Shown here in pieces: positions 52,865 through 63,707 of a stretch of DNA of 64,000 bases. How positions within the stretch are numbered: the first letter of the stretch is position 1; each line of letters begins with the position of its first letter. Below the pieces are notes generated by a model, which saw only the letters and a list, made by a program, of their open reading frames with translations, was not told the DNA's origin and searched no databases. Source of the DNA: Burkholderiales bacterium. GTDB taxonomy: Bacteria > Pseudomonadota > Gammaproteobacteria > Burkholderiales > Eutrophovitaceae. The stretch lies in assembly GCA_035560005.1 (NCBI GenBank), contig DATMAN010000090.1:1-64000 (forward strand), read 5' to 3'. A program made the position numbers and the translations under genes.

Positions 52865-52950
52865 GGATCAGAACTCCTCCCGTCGATGGAGCAGCCGCCA
52901 CGAATCTCGGAGTGTCATCTGGACCGGCGGCAAGGGATTTGCAGCGGCGC

Positions 52951-52980
52951 ATTATAGGGGAAGCTTTCGCAGTGCATCAA
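52951..52980 (-). promoter_or_regulatory. Candidate promoter of the transhydrogenase operon
   Basis: On the reverse strand TTGATG (52980 to 52975) and TATAAT (52956 to 52951) are 18 bases apart, about 87 bases upstream of the pntAA start. Close to the sigma-70 consensus. Confidence 0.5.
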
Positions 52981-53009
52981 ACGTTTCCGGTCGGTCGAGG
53001 CGCTGTGAC

Positions 53010-53015
53010 TATAAT
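53010..53015 (+). promoter_or_regulatory. TATAAT -10 hexamer 5 bases before mutL
   Basis: A perfect TATAAT at 53010-53015 is followed after GGGCC by the mutL ATG at 53021. There is no Shine-Dalgarno sequence. If used, mutL mRNA would be leaderless or nearly so. No good -35 is seen. Confidence 0.45.
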
Positions 53016-53020
53016 GGGCC

Positions 53021-54784
53021 ATGCCTGCCATTCGCCTGCTGCCCGACCTGCTGATCACCCAGATCGCCGCGGGTGAAGTGATCGAGCGCCCGGCATCAGC
53101 GCTCAAGGAATTGCTCGAAAACAGCCTGGACGCAGGCGCCACGGAGGTCTCGGTCCAGCTCACCGAAGGCGGCGCGCGCAAGATCCGTGTCGCCGACGAT
53201 GGAAGCGGAATCGAGAGGGACGATCTGCCGCTCGCTCTGGCGCGCCACGCCACCAGCAAGATCGCCTCGCTGGAAGACCTAGAATCCGTTGCCAGTCTGG
53301 GCTTTCGCGGCGAAGCACTGGCCTCGCTCGCCGCGGTTTCGCATCTCACCTTGATCAGCCGCGCGGCCGGCGACGCCCATGCCTGGAAGATCGAATCGAG
53401 CGCTGGCCTGTGCTCCGAGCCTCAGCCCGCCGCGCTGGCGCGCGGCACGGCGGTGGAAGCGGCAGATCTTTACTTCAATACCCCGGCCCGGCGCAAGTTC
53501 CTCAAGACTGCGGCCACCGAGTATGCGCATTGCGAGGAAGCATTCAAGCGCATCGCGCTGTCGCGCCCCGGCGTGCGGTTCACGCTCGCGCACAACGGGC
53601 GCACGCAATGGCGGCTCGAATCCGGTTCGGCGACCGAGCGCGTGCACGCATTGCTGGGTGCGGAATTCCGCGACGCCGCGCTGCCGGTGCAGGCGCAGAG
53701 CGGGTCGTTTCGACTCTCCGGCCTGATCGCGCAGCCCGCCTACGCGCGCGCCGCGCGCGATGCCCAGTACTTCTTCGTCAACGGCCGCTACGTGCGCGAC
53801 CGCATGCTGGCGCACGCGGTGCGCGAGGCCTACCACGACGTGCTGCATCACGACAGACACGCGGCATTCGTGCTGTTTCTGGAGATCGATCCGCACCTGG
53901 TGGACGCAAACGTTCATCCGACCAAAATCGAAGTGCGCTTTCGCGAGCCGCAGGCCGTGCACCGGTTCGTCTTTCACGCCCTGGACCGCACTCTCGCGGC
54001 CACTTCCGCCGGAGCGGCCACGGGTTCGACAGCCGCGATGCCGATCGCGCGCGCCCAGACCGTCCCCGCCGGTGCCGTGCCTGCGCAGGCAGCAATGGGG
54101 CTGCGGGCGCATGAGCCCTCGGCGTTTTACTCGGCGCTGTTCGGCGAAGGCGCACCACCGCAGGCGATGGTACCGAGCGCAGCGCAGCCGGAGGAGGACG
54201 ATCATCCCTTGGGCTTCGCGCTTGGCCAGCTCTCGGGCACCTACATCCTGGCGCAGAACCGCAGCGGCCTGGTGGTGGTCGACATGCACGCCGCGCACGA
54301 GCGCATTCTCTACGAAAAGCTCAAACAGGCGCTGGACGCGGACCGCATCCCTGCCCAGCAGCTGCTCATCGCCGCGACCCTGGCGGCAGGTCCGCTGGAA
54401 GTGGCCGCTGCCGAGGAGCATCGCGCCTTGCTCGCGCAACTGGGTTTTGACCTCGCCGTCATCGCGCCCAACGCGATCGCCGTGCGCGCCGTGCCGGCGC
54501 TGCTGCGCGAAGCCGACGCTGCGCAGCTTGCGCGCGAGGTACTGGGCGAGATCGCGCGCTTCGGGGGCAGCCGCGTGCTGACCGAGCGGCGCAACGAGCT
54601 GCTCGCCACGCTGGCCTGCCACTGCGCGGTGCGCGCTCATCGCAGCCTTACGCTACCCGAAATGAATGTCCTGCTGCGCGCAATGGAAACCACAGAGCGC
54701 TCCGGCCAGTGCAATCACGGCCGCCCCACCTGGTTCCAGATCACGCTGGGGGAGCTCGACAAGATGTTCTTGAGAGGGAGGTAA
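53021..54784 (+). CDS. mutL: DNA mismatch repair protein MutL
   Basis: The 587-residue protein has the GHKL ATPase part (ASALKELLENSLDAGA, ADDGSGIERDD, GFRGEALASLA) and a C-terminal dimerisation domain. Residues 421-432 read DMHAAHERILYE, a variant of the DQHA(X)2E(X)4E metal site of endonuclease-type MutL, with Q replaced by M as in neisserial MutL. So it probably nicks DNA itself in mismatch repair. It is followed by miaA after 138 bases. Confidence 0.95.
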   Translation: MPAIRLLPDLLITQIAAGEVIERPASALKELLENSLDAGATEVSVQLTEGGARKIRVADDGSGIERDDLPLALARHATSKIASLEDLESVASLGFRGEALASLAAVSHLTLISRAAGDAHAWKIESSAGLCSEPQPAALARGTAVEAADLYFNTPARRKFLKTAATEYAHCEEAFKRIALSRPGVRFTLAHNGRTQWRLESGSATERVHALLGAEFRDAALPVQAQSGSFRLSGLIAQPAYARAARDAQYFFVNGRYVRDRMLAHAVREAYHDVLHHDRHAAFVLFLEIDPHLVDANVHPTKIEVRFREPQAVHRFVFHALDRTLAATSAGAATGSTAAMPIARAQTVPAGAVPAQAAMGLRAHEPSAFYSALFGEGAPPQAMVPSAAQPEEDDHPLGFALGQLSGTYILAQNRSGLVVVDMHAAHERILYEKLKQALDADRIPAQQLLIAATLAAGPLEVAAAEEHRALLAQLGFDLAVIAPNAIAVRAVPALLREADAAQLAREVLGEIARFGGSRVLTERRNELLATLACHCAVRAHRSLTLPEMNVLLRAMETTERSGQCNHGRPTWFQITLGELDKMFLRGR

Positions 54785-54922
54785 GACGCAAAGCGCCGGG
54801 CGTGCGGGGTGAGCCGGGAGCAAGCGCGAGCAGAGTCGGCTTGCCAGCCATTCCGGCCCGCTGCTCCGACTCACCCGACCCAGATCGCCGCGCCGTTCTT
54901 GCCGCTTGCCTCACCACCTACG

Positions 54923-55918
54923 ATGACTTCCTCGCGTCTTGCTATTCCCGGGTCGGGCCAGGACCGGCCGGTGGCGATCCTTTTGATGGGTCCCACGGCG
55001 AGCGGCAAGACCCTGACCGCGATCGAGCTGGCCCGACGTTTTCCGGTCGAGATCATCAGCGTGGACTCGGCGCAGGTCTATCGGGGGATGAACATCGGGA
55101 CCGCCAAGCCCGATGTCGCCACGCGCCTGAAGGTTCCGCATCATCTGATCGATGTCATCGATCCCACCCAGTCCTACTCCGCGGCGCAGTTTCGTGAAGA
55201 CGCACTGGCGCTGATGCACGATATCGTCGGCCGCGGCCGCATCCCGCTGCTGGTCGGCGGAACGATGCTCTACTTCAAGTCCCTGTCCGAAGGTCTGAGC
55301 GACCTGCCGCAAGCCGACCCGGCCATCCGCCAGGTGATCGATGCCATGGCCGCGGACGCGGGATGGCCGGTGATGCACGCGGAGCTGCGGCGTATCGACC
55401 CGGGCACCGCCGCGCGACTCGCTCCCAACGACGCCCAGCGCATCCAGCGCGCCCTGGAGGTGTACTACCTCACCGGCAGGCCGATGTCGGAACTTTTGAC
55501 GCACGCACGCGAACAGCCGCCGTTCGAACTGGTACGCATCGCCCTGAGGCCCGCTGACCGGACGCGGCTGCACGAGCGCATCGCGGCGCGGTTCGAAGAG
55601 ATGCTCGAGTTGGGACTGATCGCCGAGGTGCGTGAGTTGCGCGCCGCCTACGACCTGAATCCCGAGCTGCCTTCGATGCGCTGCGTCGGTTATCGCCAGG
55701 TGTGGCAATACCTGGAAGGCCAATTCGGACTCAAGACGCTGCGAGAGAAGGGTGTGGCCGCCACGCGGCAGCTGGCCAAACGACAACTGACCTGGCTGCG
55801 GGCGCTGCGCGACGCTCAGGCGTTCGACTGCTTGGCGGAAGACCTGCCGGAGCGCGTTGGCGCCTGGCTCGAGCAGAAACTGAAGATGCTGGCGCTCAAG
55901 GCACCCGGGGCGCCGTGA
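54923..55918 (+). CDS. miaA: tRNA dimethylallyltransferase MiaA
   Basis: The 331-residue protein has the P-loop [31 protein letters not shown] and [11 protein letters not shown], the MiaA signature. It adds a dimethylallyl group to A37 of tRNAs. The ATG at 54923 places the P-loop near residue 20. mutL-miaA is a frequent neighbourhood in proteobacteria. Confidence 0.93.
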   Translation: MTSSRLAIPGSGQDRPVAILLMGPTASGKTLTAIELARRFPVEIISVDSAQVYRGMNIGTAKPDVATRLKVPHHLIDVIDPTQSYSAAQFREDALALMHDIVGRGRIPLLVGGTMLYFKSLSEGLSDLPQADPAIRQVIDAMAADAGWPVMHAELRRIDPGTAARLAPNDAQRIQRALEVYYLTGRPMSELLTHAREQPPFELVRIALRPADRTRLHERIAARFEEMLELGLIAEVRELRAAYDLNPELPSMRCVGYRQVWQYLEGQFGLKTLREKGVAATRQLAKRQLTWLRALRDAQAFDCLAEDLPERVGAWLEQKLKMLALKAPGAP

Positions 55919-55940
55919 GCGCCCCGGGGCGGAGCCGCAG

Positions 55941-56411
55941 CTACATCAAAGCGGCGATGCCGGCCTCCGCGATCTGCGCATCCTGCTGCGAGGTGACGCC
56001 TGACACTCCGATCGCGCCCACCAGTTGCCCGCCGACCGCGATCGGCACCCCGCCTTCGAGCAGCGTGACCTCGCCGAGGCTCATGATGGAAGGCCGCGTC
56101 TTGGCCAGATCGTCAAAGACTTTGGTGGGCCGCCGAAATGCCGCGGCCGTCTTCGCCTTGCCGATCGCCACGTCGACGCTGCCGGTTTGCGTGCCGTCCA
56201 TGCGTTGCAGATAGACGAGGTGTCCGCCGTCGTCGACGATCGCGATCACCACGTTCCAGTTGTTCTTCTTGGCCTCGGCTTCGGCGGCCATGGCGATCTT
56301 CTTGGCCGCCTCCAGCGTGAGCACCTTCTTGTCGGCAAGCTGGGCGTGAACGCCCGAGGACGCGACGGTGAGGCAGGCCGCAACGGCCGCTGCGAACAGT
56401 CTCCTGATCAT
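55941..56411 (-). CDS. Exported GlcG/HbpS-like protein
   Basis: The 156-residue protein has a signal peptide (MIRRLFAAAVAACLTVASSG) and a GlcG/HbpS core with VVIAIVDDGGHLVYLQRMDG and VGAIGVSGVTSQQDAQIAEA. Relatives bind heme or are found with glycolate oxidase; here no such neighbour occurs, and an exported form is common in betaproteobacteria. It converges on miaA. Confidence 0.85.
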   Translation of the reverse strand: MIRRLFAAAVAACLTVASSGVHAQLADKKVLTLEAAKKIAMAAEAEAKKNNWNVVIAIVDDGGHLVYLQRMDGTQTGSVDVAIGKAKTAAAFRRPTKVFDDLAKTRPSIMSLGEVTLLEGGVPIAVGGQLVGAIGVSGVTSQQDAQIAEAGIAALM

Positions 56412-56530
56412 TGGCTCCTCCTTTTCGTTGCTCGTTGGTTGCTCGAACTCGATGTCGCCGGCGCCAGCCGGCGCGGCCCCGGTGAGGAAACGCGCCGGCT
56501 AAGATAACGCCAGCATGCGCCGCGCGCAAA

Positions 56531-57862
56531 TCAGTCCTTGTCTTCGATCTTCGCGCCTGCCGCGCCGCGCGCGAACGCGATGCGAACCCGCTCGCCGAGC
56601 GCCAGTCGGGCGGCGTCGCGCACGATTTCGCCCTGCGGCGTCGTGACAATGCTGTAGCCCCGCTCCAGCACCGCGCGCGGACTGAGGTGCTCGAGGTGCG
56701 CGCGGATCGCCAGCAGCCGCTGCCCCCGGCGCTCCAGTTGCAACCGAGTCGAGGCGCACAGGCGCTCGCCAAGGCCCCGGCATCGCTGAGCAAGGCCTGG
56801 CAGATCCGGTCTGGCTGCACCCAGGCGGGCCGCGATCGCCTGCACCCGATGCGCGGCGACGTCCAAACGGTGGCGGATCGCGCCGCCCAACCGGGCGCGT
56901 AGATGCTGCAAGTGCTCGCTGCCCGCGACGATCAGGTTCGCCGGATGGACCAGCCGCTTGCCAAGGTAATCCACCGATTGCATGCGGCTTTCGATGGCGT
57001 GCCGCAGGCCGCGGGCCAGCCGGCGGCGCAGCGCGTCGAGCCGCTGCGAGAGCTCGGCGCGATCCGGGCTGGCGGCCGCGGCGGCCGCGGTGGGGGTGGG
57101 CGCACGCAGATCGGCGACGAAATCGGCGATGGTGAAGTCCGTCTCGTGGCCGATGCCCGTGATCACCGGCATCGGGCATTGGGCGATGGCCCGGGCGACG
57201 ACTTCCTCGTTATAGGCCCACAGATCTTCCACGCTGCCTCCGCCTCGGCAGACGAGCAGTACATCGACCTCGGCCCGCGCAGCGGCCGTGCGGATGGCTT
57301 GCGCGATTCGCTCCGCCGAGCCTTCTCCCTGGACGGGCGCCGGATAGACCACGACCGCGATGGCGGGCATCCTGCGGCCGAGCGTCGTGAGCACGTCGCG
57401 CAAGGCTGCGGCCGCCGGCGAGGTCACCACCCCGATCGAATGCGGGAACGCGGGAATTCGCCGCTTGCGCTCCTGGGCGAACAGTCCCTCCAGTTCGAGC
57501 TTGGACTTCAGCCGCTCGAAGGCCTCGAACAGCAGGCCGATTCCGGCGCGTCGGATCGTTTCGACATTGAGCTGAAATTCGCCGCGCGGCTCGTAGAGCG
57601 TGGGCAGCGCCCGCACCTCGACCTGCATGCCGTTCGCAAGCGCGAAGTCGATCAGCGCGGCTTTGTGGCGGAAGAAGACGCAGCGCACCTGGGCCTGCGC
57701 GTCCTTGAGCGAGAAATAGCAGTGGCCGGAAGCGGCGCGCGTGAAGTTGGAGATCTCGCCCGCCACCCATACGAGCGGGAAGCCGGACTCGACCAGTTCC
57801 CTGGCGCGTCTGTTGAGTTCGCCAACCGAGATAACCGGCGCGGTGATCAGTGCTTCATTCAC
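56531..57862 (-). CDS. xseA: Exodeoxyribonuclease VII large subunit
   Basis: The 443-residue protein has the XseA OB-fold start (VISVGELNRRARELVESGFP, VAGEISNFTRAASGHCYFSL) and the catalytic region VTSPAAAALRDVLTTLGRRM and CRGGGSVEDLWAYNEEVVAR and GIGHETDFTIADFVADLRAP. With XseB it degrades single-stranded DNA. It is divergent from exbB across the AT-rich gap. Confidence 0.95.
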   Translation of the reverse strand: MNEALITAPVISVGELNRRARELVESGFPLVWVAGEISNFTRAASGHCYFSLKDAQAQVRCVFFRHKAALIDFALANGMQVEVRALPTLYEPRGEFQLNVETIRRAGIGLLFEAFERLKSKLELEGLFAQERKRRIPAFPHSIGVVTSPAAAALRDVLTTLGRRMPAIAVVVYPAPVQGEGSAERIAQAIRTAAARAEVDVLLVCRGGGSVEDLWAYNEEVVARAIAQCPMPVITGIGHETDFTIADFVADLRAPTPTAAAAAASPDRAELSQRLDALRRRLARGLRHAIESRMQSVDYLGKRLVHPANLIVAGSEHLQHLRARLGGAIRHRLDVAAHRVQAIAARLGAARPDLPGLAQRCRGLGERLCASTRLQLERRGQRLLAIRAHLEHLSPRAVLERGYSIVTTPQGEIVRDAARLALGERVRIAFARGAAGAKIEDKD

Positions 57863-58279
57863 GCGCCGATTCTACGTCGCGCGCGCAGCCCAATCGTGCA
57901 TGCAGCCCGCAGGGCGCTGCACGACCTGACTCCCACGAGGGGCCGTCCACAGCGGTCATGAAGACGTAACGTTGTCGCCTCGAAAGCCGCGCCATGGCTA
58001 GGGGGTGTTTCGCAAGCCATTGAAGTATAAAAACAATATTCGTCGCACAAAAAATCAGCGCGATCAGAAAAATTGTTGCGGAAAGGCCACTTATCGCGCC
58101 TTTGCGCGGCTTGCCCACATAGTTATCCACAACAACTGTGGACAAATTCAAGGCGCTTGAACAGGCCTCTTTCTGCCCGTCAAGAGGCATTCAAGCGCGA
58201 GCGTGGTCTTCTTGCTGGCGTGTGCCCGGCAGTTTGTTTAAAGTGCGCGCTTTCTCAAAGGAGCCTTCGGAGCGCGCGC
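57863..58279. other. 417-base gap with AT-rich stretch and DnaA-box-like pair
   Basis: Between xseA and exbB there is no gene I accept. Bases about 58010-58080 are only about one-third G+C, unlike the surroundings. TTATCCACA at 58123-58131 is a perfect DnaA box, and TGTGGACAA at 58137-58145 is an inverted near-match, with a weaker TTGCCCACA at 58111-58119. See findings. Confidence 0.6.
58123..58145. promoter_or_regulatory. Inverted pair of DnaA-box-like sites
   Basis: TTATCCACA (58123-58131), five bases, then TGTGGACAA (58137-58145, inverted TTGTCCACA). Consistent with DnaA binding; purpose unknown. Confidence 0.5.
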
Positions 58280-58891
58280 GTGATCGAAATCATCCAGGCC
58301 GCAGGCTGGCCGATCTGGCCCATCATCCTGTGCTCGGTCATCGCGATCGGCATCATCGGCGAGCGCTTCTATTCGCTGCGCCAGAACGTCGTCGCGCCGC
58401 GCGATGTCCTTCCCCGGGTCATTCAGGAGTATCGCCAGAGCGGCGTCAGCAGCGAAATGCTGGGCAACCTCGCTGCCGGCTCGCTGCTCGGCAAGGTGCT
58501 CGCGGCCGGGCTGAAGAACGTCAAGAGCCCGCGCGAGGTCATGAAGGAATCGATCGAGGAGGCGGGCCGCGCGGCGGCGCACGAACTCGACCGTTTTCTG
58601 ACCACGCTCGGAACCATCGCCACCATGGCCCCGTTGCTGGGGCTGCTCGGCACCATCATCGGCATGATCGAGATCTTCGGCGCATCCGCGCCGAGCGGCA
58701 TGACCGATCCGGCAGCGCTTGCGCACGGCATTTCCATCGCGCTCTACAATGCCGCCTTCGGCATCATCGTGGCGGTACCCAGCCTGGTTTTTTATCGGCA
58801 TTTCCGCGCCAAGGCCGAGTCTCTGGTCGTGGAGATGGAGCTGCAGGCCATCAAGATGGTGGAGATCATCCATGGTGAACGCAGCGTCTGA
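58280..58891 (+). CDS. exbB: ExbB/TolQ-type proton channel protein
   Basis: The 203-residue protein has three membrane segments and the ExbB signature LGTIATMAPLLGLLGTIIGM and IALYNAAFGIIVAVPSLVFY. With ExbD it forms the proton-driven motor of the inner membrane. Start GTG at 58280, with CGGAG 7 bases upstream. Followed by exbD after 60 bases. Confidence 0.9.
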   Translation: MIEIIQAAGWPIWPIILCSVIAIGIIGERFYSLRQNVVAPRDVLPRVIQEYRQSGVSSEMLGNLAAGSLLGKVLAAGLKNVKSPREVMKESIEEAGRAAAHELDRFLTTLGTIATMAPLLGLLGTIIGMIEIFGASAPSGMTDPAALAHGISIALYNAAFGIIVAVPSLVFYRHFRAKAESLVVEMELQAIKMVEIIHGERSV

Positions 58892-58951
58892 GCGGCCGCG
58901 ACGTCACATGCCGGTCGCTGCGCCTCGCGCCGTGGCCTCGGAGCGCTGGCG

Positions 58952-59371
58952 ATGGGCCTGAACTTCCGGCGCGGGCGGCTGCAGGACGAGCCGGAGATCA
59001 ATCTGGTGCCGTTCATCGACATCCTGCTGGTCATCGTCATCTTTCTGTCGGTGACCACCACCTATTCCAAGTACTCCGAACTGCAGATCAACCTCCCCAC
59101 GGCGGAAGCCAACAGGCCGCAGGAACGGCCCAACGAAGTCCTGGTCGCCGTGTCCGCCAGCGGACAGTACACGATCAACCGCAGTGTCGTCGCATTCACC
59201 AACGTGCTCGCCTTCGCGGGCGAGCTGCAACGGGCGGCGGGCGGCAATCCGGATCCGGTCGTCGTGATCAACGCCGACCAGAACGCCACCCACCAGTCGG
59301 TGATCAACGTGATGGAAGCGGCGCGTCTGGCCGGTTTCGGGCGCATCACCTTCACGACGCAACATCGCTAG
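58952..59371 (+). CDS. exbD: ExbD/TolR-type protein
   Basis: The 139-residue protein has one membrane helix with the essential aspartate D23 in VPFIDILLVIVIFLSV and a periplasmic domain. It works with ExbB to couple proton flow to outer-membrane transport or septal work; no TonB gene lies in the window. It precedes lpxK. Confidence 0.92.
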   Translation: MGLNFRRGRLQDEPEINLVPFIDILLVIVIFLSVTTTYSKYSELQINLPTAEANRPQERPNEVLVAVSASGQYTINRSVVAFTNVLAFAGELQRAAGGNPDPVVVINADQNATHQSVINVMEAARLAGFGRITFTTQHR

Positions 59372-59450
59372 CGCACAGCACCGGGCGCCACATTCTCCGG
59401 ATCTGCGTGAGCCTGCGCAGCCGAACCGATTTGCCCGGCTTCTTCGTCCC

Positions 59451-60446
59451 GTGCACGCTCTTCATGAACACTGGCGGCGCCGTACCTGGGTCTCGGCGCT
59501 GCTGCTGCCGCTGGCCGCGCTCTTCGCGCTGGTCTGCGGCCTGCGGCGCCTGGCCTACCGGCGGGGATGGCTGGCATCCCGGCGCCTGGCGGTACCGGTG
59601 ATTGTCGTCGGCAACATCAGTGCCGGCGGCACGGGCAAGACCCCGCTGGTCCTGTGGCTCGTGCAGCGGCTGCGCGAGCGCGGTTTCAAGCCGGGCATCG
59701 TCAGCCGCGGCTATGGCGGGACGGGCGAATGTCGCGAAGTGCGGCCGGACGCCGACCCGAGCCAGGCGGGAGACGAGCCGGTGCTGCTCGCCGCGCGCAG
59801 CCGCTGCCCGGTGTGGATCGGCACGCGGCGCGGCGTGGCTGCGGCGCGGTTGCTCGCGGCGCATCCCGAGTGCGACGTACTGGTGAGCGACGATGGCTTG
59901 CAGCATTACGCGCTGGCGCGCAACGTCGAGATTGCCGTGATCGATGGGCAAACCGGGCTGGGCAACGGCCGGTTGCTGCCCGCCGGCCCGCTGCGCGAAC
60001 CGCCATCCAGGCTCGGACGTTGCGATGCGGTGGTGGTGAACGGCGCCGAGGGGCAGCCGCCGCCCGGATGGTTCGAGATGCACCTGGAAGGCGACACGCT
60101 GTACAACCTGCGCGACCCCGCGCTGCGCCGATCGGCATCGGCGCTGCGCGGTCGCCACGTCCATGCGATCGCCGGCATCGGCAATCCCGAACGCTTCTTT
60201 TCGCATCTGCGGCGCCTCGGGCTGTCGATCACCGCTCACGCTTTTCCGGATCATCACCGGTTCTCTCCCGCGGATCTGGACCTGCCGGACGCGGATGCCG
60301 TCGTGATGACGGAGAAGGATGCGATAAAATGCCGGGCGTTCGCGCGCGACAACTGGTGGGCTCTTCCGGTCGAGGCGCGAGTCGATCCCCTTCTCCTCGA
60401 GACCGTGCTCGAAAAGGTTTCACGCCGTGGATCCCAAGCTGCTTGA
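59451..60446 (+). CDS. lpxK: Tetraacyldisaccharide 4'-kinase
   Basis: The 331-residue protein has an N-terminal membrane segment ([18 protein letters not shown]), the P-loop [18 protein letters not shown] and [20 protein letters not shown], the LpxK signature. It phosphorylates lipid A precursor at the inner membrane. Start GTG at 59451. Its last 20 bases overlap the next small gene. Confidence 0.93.
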   Translation: MHALHEHWRRRTWVSALLLPLAALFALVCGLRRLAYRRGWLASRRLAVPVIVVGNISAGGTGKTPLVLWLVQRLRERGFKPGIVSRGYGGTGECREVRPDADPSQAGDEPVLLAARSRCPVWIGTRRGVAAARLLAAHPECDVLVSDDGLQHYALARNVEIAVIDGQTGLGNGRLLPAGPLREPPSRLGRCDAVVVNGAEGQPPPGWFEMHLEGDTLYNLRDPALRRSASALRGRHVHAIAGIGNPERFFSHLRRLGLSITAHAFPDHHRFSPADLDLPDADAVVMTEKDAIKCRAFARDNWWALPVEARVDPLLLETVLEKVSRRGSQAA

Positions 60447-60606
60447 CATTCTGGTCTGCCCGCTCTGCAAGGGGCCCCTCGTCTATCGCAAGGCCGACCA
60501 AGAGTTGATTTGCCGGCCCTGCCGGCTCGCCTATCCGATCCGCGACGACATCCCGGTCATGCTCGAGGAGGAAGCGCGCAAGCTGCCGCCCGAGGAGGAG
60601 GTATGA
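60427..60606 (+). CDS. Trm112-family (YcaR-like, UPF0434) small zinc protein
   Basis: The 59-residue protein starts with GTG at 60427 and reads [20 protein letters not shown], then [20 protein letters not shown]. Cysteine pairs CPLC and CRPC fit the Trm112-like zinc fold. It lies between lpxK (20-base overlap) and kdsB, its usual place in proteobacteria. It is under 60 residues, so it is easily missed. Confidence 0.9.
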   Translation: MDPKLLDILVCPLCKGPLVYRKADQELICRPCRLAYPIRDDIPVMLEEEARKLPPEEEV

Positions 60607-60783
60607 GGCGCGCCTCGGAGGGCGCGACGCCACAGGCCATCAGTCAAGACAAACCGGTTGCTTTCGCACACCTTCGGCTCCGGCACCTCTTGTTCCGACT
60701 CGACCGCTTCCGCTTCATTCCAGTCTGCCCGATCACCGCATGTCTCCCGGGCTTGTCGACTCCCGCCTGACGCTGTGCCCCGC

Positions 60784-62263
<1,480 letters not shown>

Positions 62264-62293
62264 TTCGAACCACGCAGTACACGGAGGACACGG

Positions 62294-63547
62294 ATGAACG
62301 CGTTCTATGCCCAGTCGGGCGGGGTGACCGCGGTGATCAACGCATCCGCCGCGGGCGTGATCGAGACCGCACGCAAGCACAAGCACCGGATCGGCAAGGT
62401 GTACGCCGGGCGCAACGGCATCATCGGCGCGCTGACCGAAGAGCTGATCGACACCAGCAGGGAATCGGCCGCCGCGATCCGCGCGCTCCGGCACACGCCC
62501 GCGGGGGCCTTCGGGTCCTGCCGCTACAAACTGAAGAGCCTGGAGGAGAGCCGCAGTCAGTACGAGCGGCTGATCGAGGTTTTCCGTGCGCACGACATCG
62601 GCTGTTTCTTCTACAACGGCGGCGGGGACTCGGCCGATACCTGCCTCAAGGTGTCCCAGCTTTCCGAGTCGATGGGTTATCCGATCCAGGCGATCCACGT
62701 GCCCAAGACGGTGGACAACGACCTGCCGGTCACCGACTGCTGCCCGGGTTTCGGCTCGGTCGCCAAGTACGTGGCGGTCTCGGTACGCGAAGCAAGCTTC
62801 GACGTGGCGAGCATGGCGAAGACTTCCACCAAAGTCTTCGTGCTGGAGGTAATGGGCCGCCACGCCGGCTGGATCGCGGCGGCGGGCGGGCTGGCCGCGG
62901 ACAAGGACATCGACTTGCCGATCGTCATCCTCTTTCCCGAAGTGACCTTCGACAAGGACAAGTTCCTGCACAAGGTCGAAGCGATGGTAAGAAGCCACGG
63001 CTACTGCTCGGTCGTGGTGTCGGAAGGGTTGAAAGGTCCGGACGGCAAGTTTCTGTCCGACCAGGGGCTGCGCGATGCCTTCGGCCACGCGCAACTGGGC
63101 GGCGTGGCACCAGTGATCGCCTCGATCGTGAAGGAAGAGCTCAAGCTCAAGTACCACTGGGGCGTGGCCGATTATCTTCAGCGCGCCGCGCGCCACATCG
63201 CGTCGAAGACCGACGTCGCCCAGGCCTACGCGGTGGGCAAAGCCGCCGTCGAGCTGGCGCTCAAGGGCAGGAACGCGGTCATGCCGATCATCGTGCGCAA
63301 GTCGAACAAACCTTACCGATGGTCGATCGGCGTGGCGGATCTGAAGGACGTCGCCAACGTGGAGAAAAAGATGCCGGCTGATTTCATCTCGGAGGACGGC
63401 TTCGGAATCACCGCGAAGTGCCGGCAGTACCTGGCGCCGCTGATCCAGGGCGAGGACTATCCCCCGTATCGCGACGGCCTGCCGCGCTACGTGGTGCTCA
63501 AGAACGTCGCGGTGCCCAGGAAGCTCGCCACCGATTTCCGCATCTGA
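62294..63547 (+). CDS. pfp: Pyrophosphate-dependent 6-phosphofructokinase
   Basis: The 417-residue protein belongs to the PPi-type PFK group: NGGGDSADT at 108-116 places an aspartate (D112) where ATP enzymes have glycine, and PKTVDND at 137-143 supplies the lysine (K138) linked with PPi use. It makes fructose 1,6-bisphosphate from PPi, reversibly. It lies 30 bases after adk and upstream of a membrane pyrophosphatase, both consistent with PPi-based energy use. The gap before it holds a GGAGGACAC string that includes its ribosome-binding site. Confidence 0.9.
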   Translation: MNAFYAQSGGVTAVINASAAGVIETARKHKHRIGKVYAGRNGIIGALTEELIDTSRESAAAIRALRHTPAGAFGSCRYKLKSLEESRSQYERLIEVFRAHDIGCFFYNGGGDSADTCLKVSQLSESMGYPIQAIHVPKTVDNDLPVTDCCPGFGSVAKYVAVSVREASFDVASMAKTSTKVFVLEVMGRHAGWIAAAGGLAADKDIDLPIVILFPEVTFDKDKFLHKVEAMVRSHGYCSVVVSEGLKGPDGKFLSDQGLRDAFGHAQLGGVAPVIASIVKEELKLKYHWGVADYLQRAARHIASKTDVAQAYAVGKAAVELALKGRNAVMPIIVRKSNKPYRWSIGVADLKDVANVEKKMPADFISEDGFGITAKCRQYLAPLIQGEDYPPYRDGLPRYVVLKNVAVPRKLATDFRI

Positions 63548-63707
63548 GCCGCGGCGAGCGCTCGGTTCCCGGACGAAGTCGGTTACAATCGCGCGCTGGC
63601 CCGCCGGCCCCCTTCCAGCCCTGGATGCCGGCGGAATTCCGTCCAGCTCAACCTCGGGTCAGGGGCCGGCCCTTCCCGGCCTTTAATAACTCAATAGGGG
63701 GACTTCA
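63548..63707 (+). promoter_or_regulatory. Gap before the pyrophosphatase gene; possible promoter and hairpin
   Basis: TACAAT at 63584-63589 is a plausible -10 with no clear -35. A palindromic GGCCGG/CCGGCC pair around 63664-63682 with trailing TTTAATAA could be a hairpin in the leader. The ATG follows at 63708, with AGGGGGAC upstream. Confidence 0.35.

Noticed and set aside
57855-58190. Reverse frame of 111 codons with a hydrophobic stretch
   Set aside because: It overlaps xseA's start and the AT-rich gap; hydrophobicity follows from base composition.
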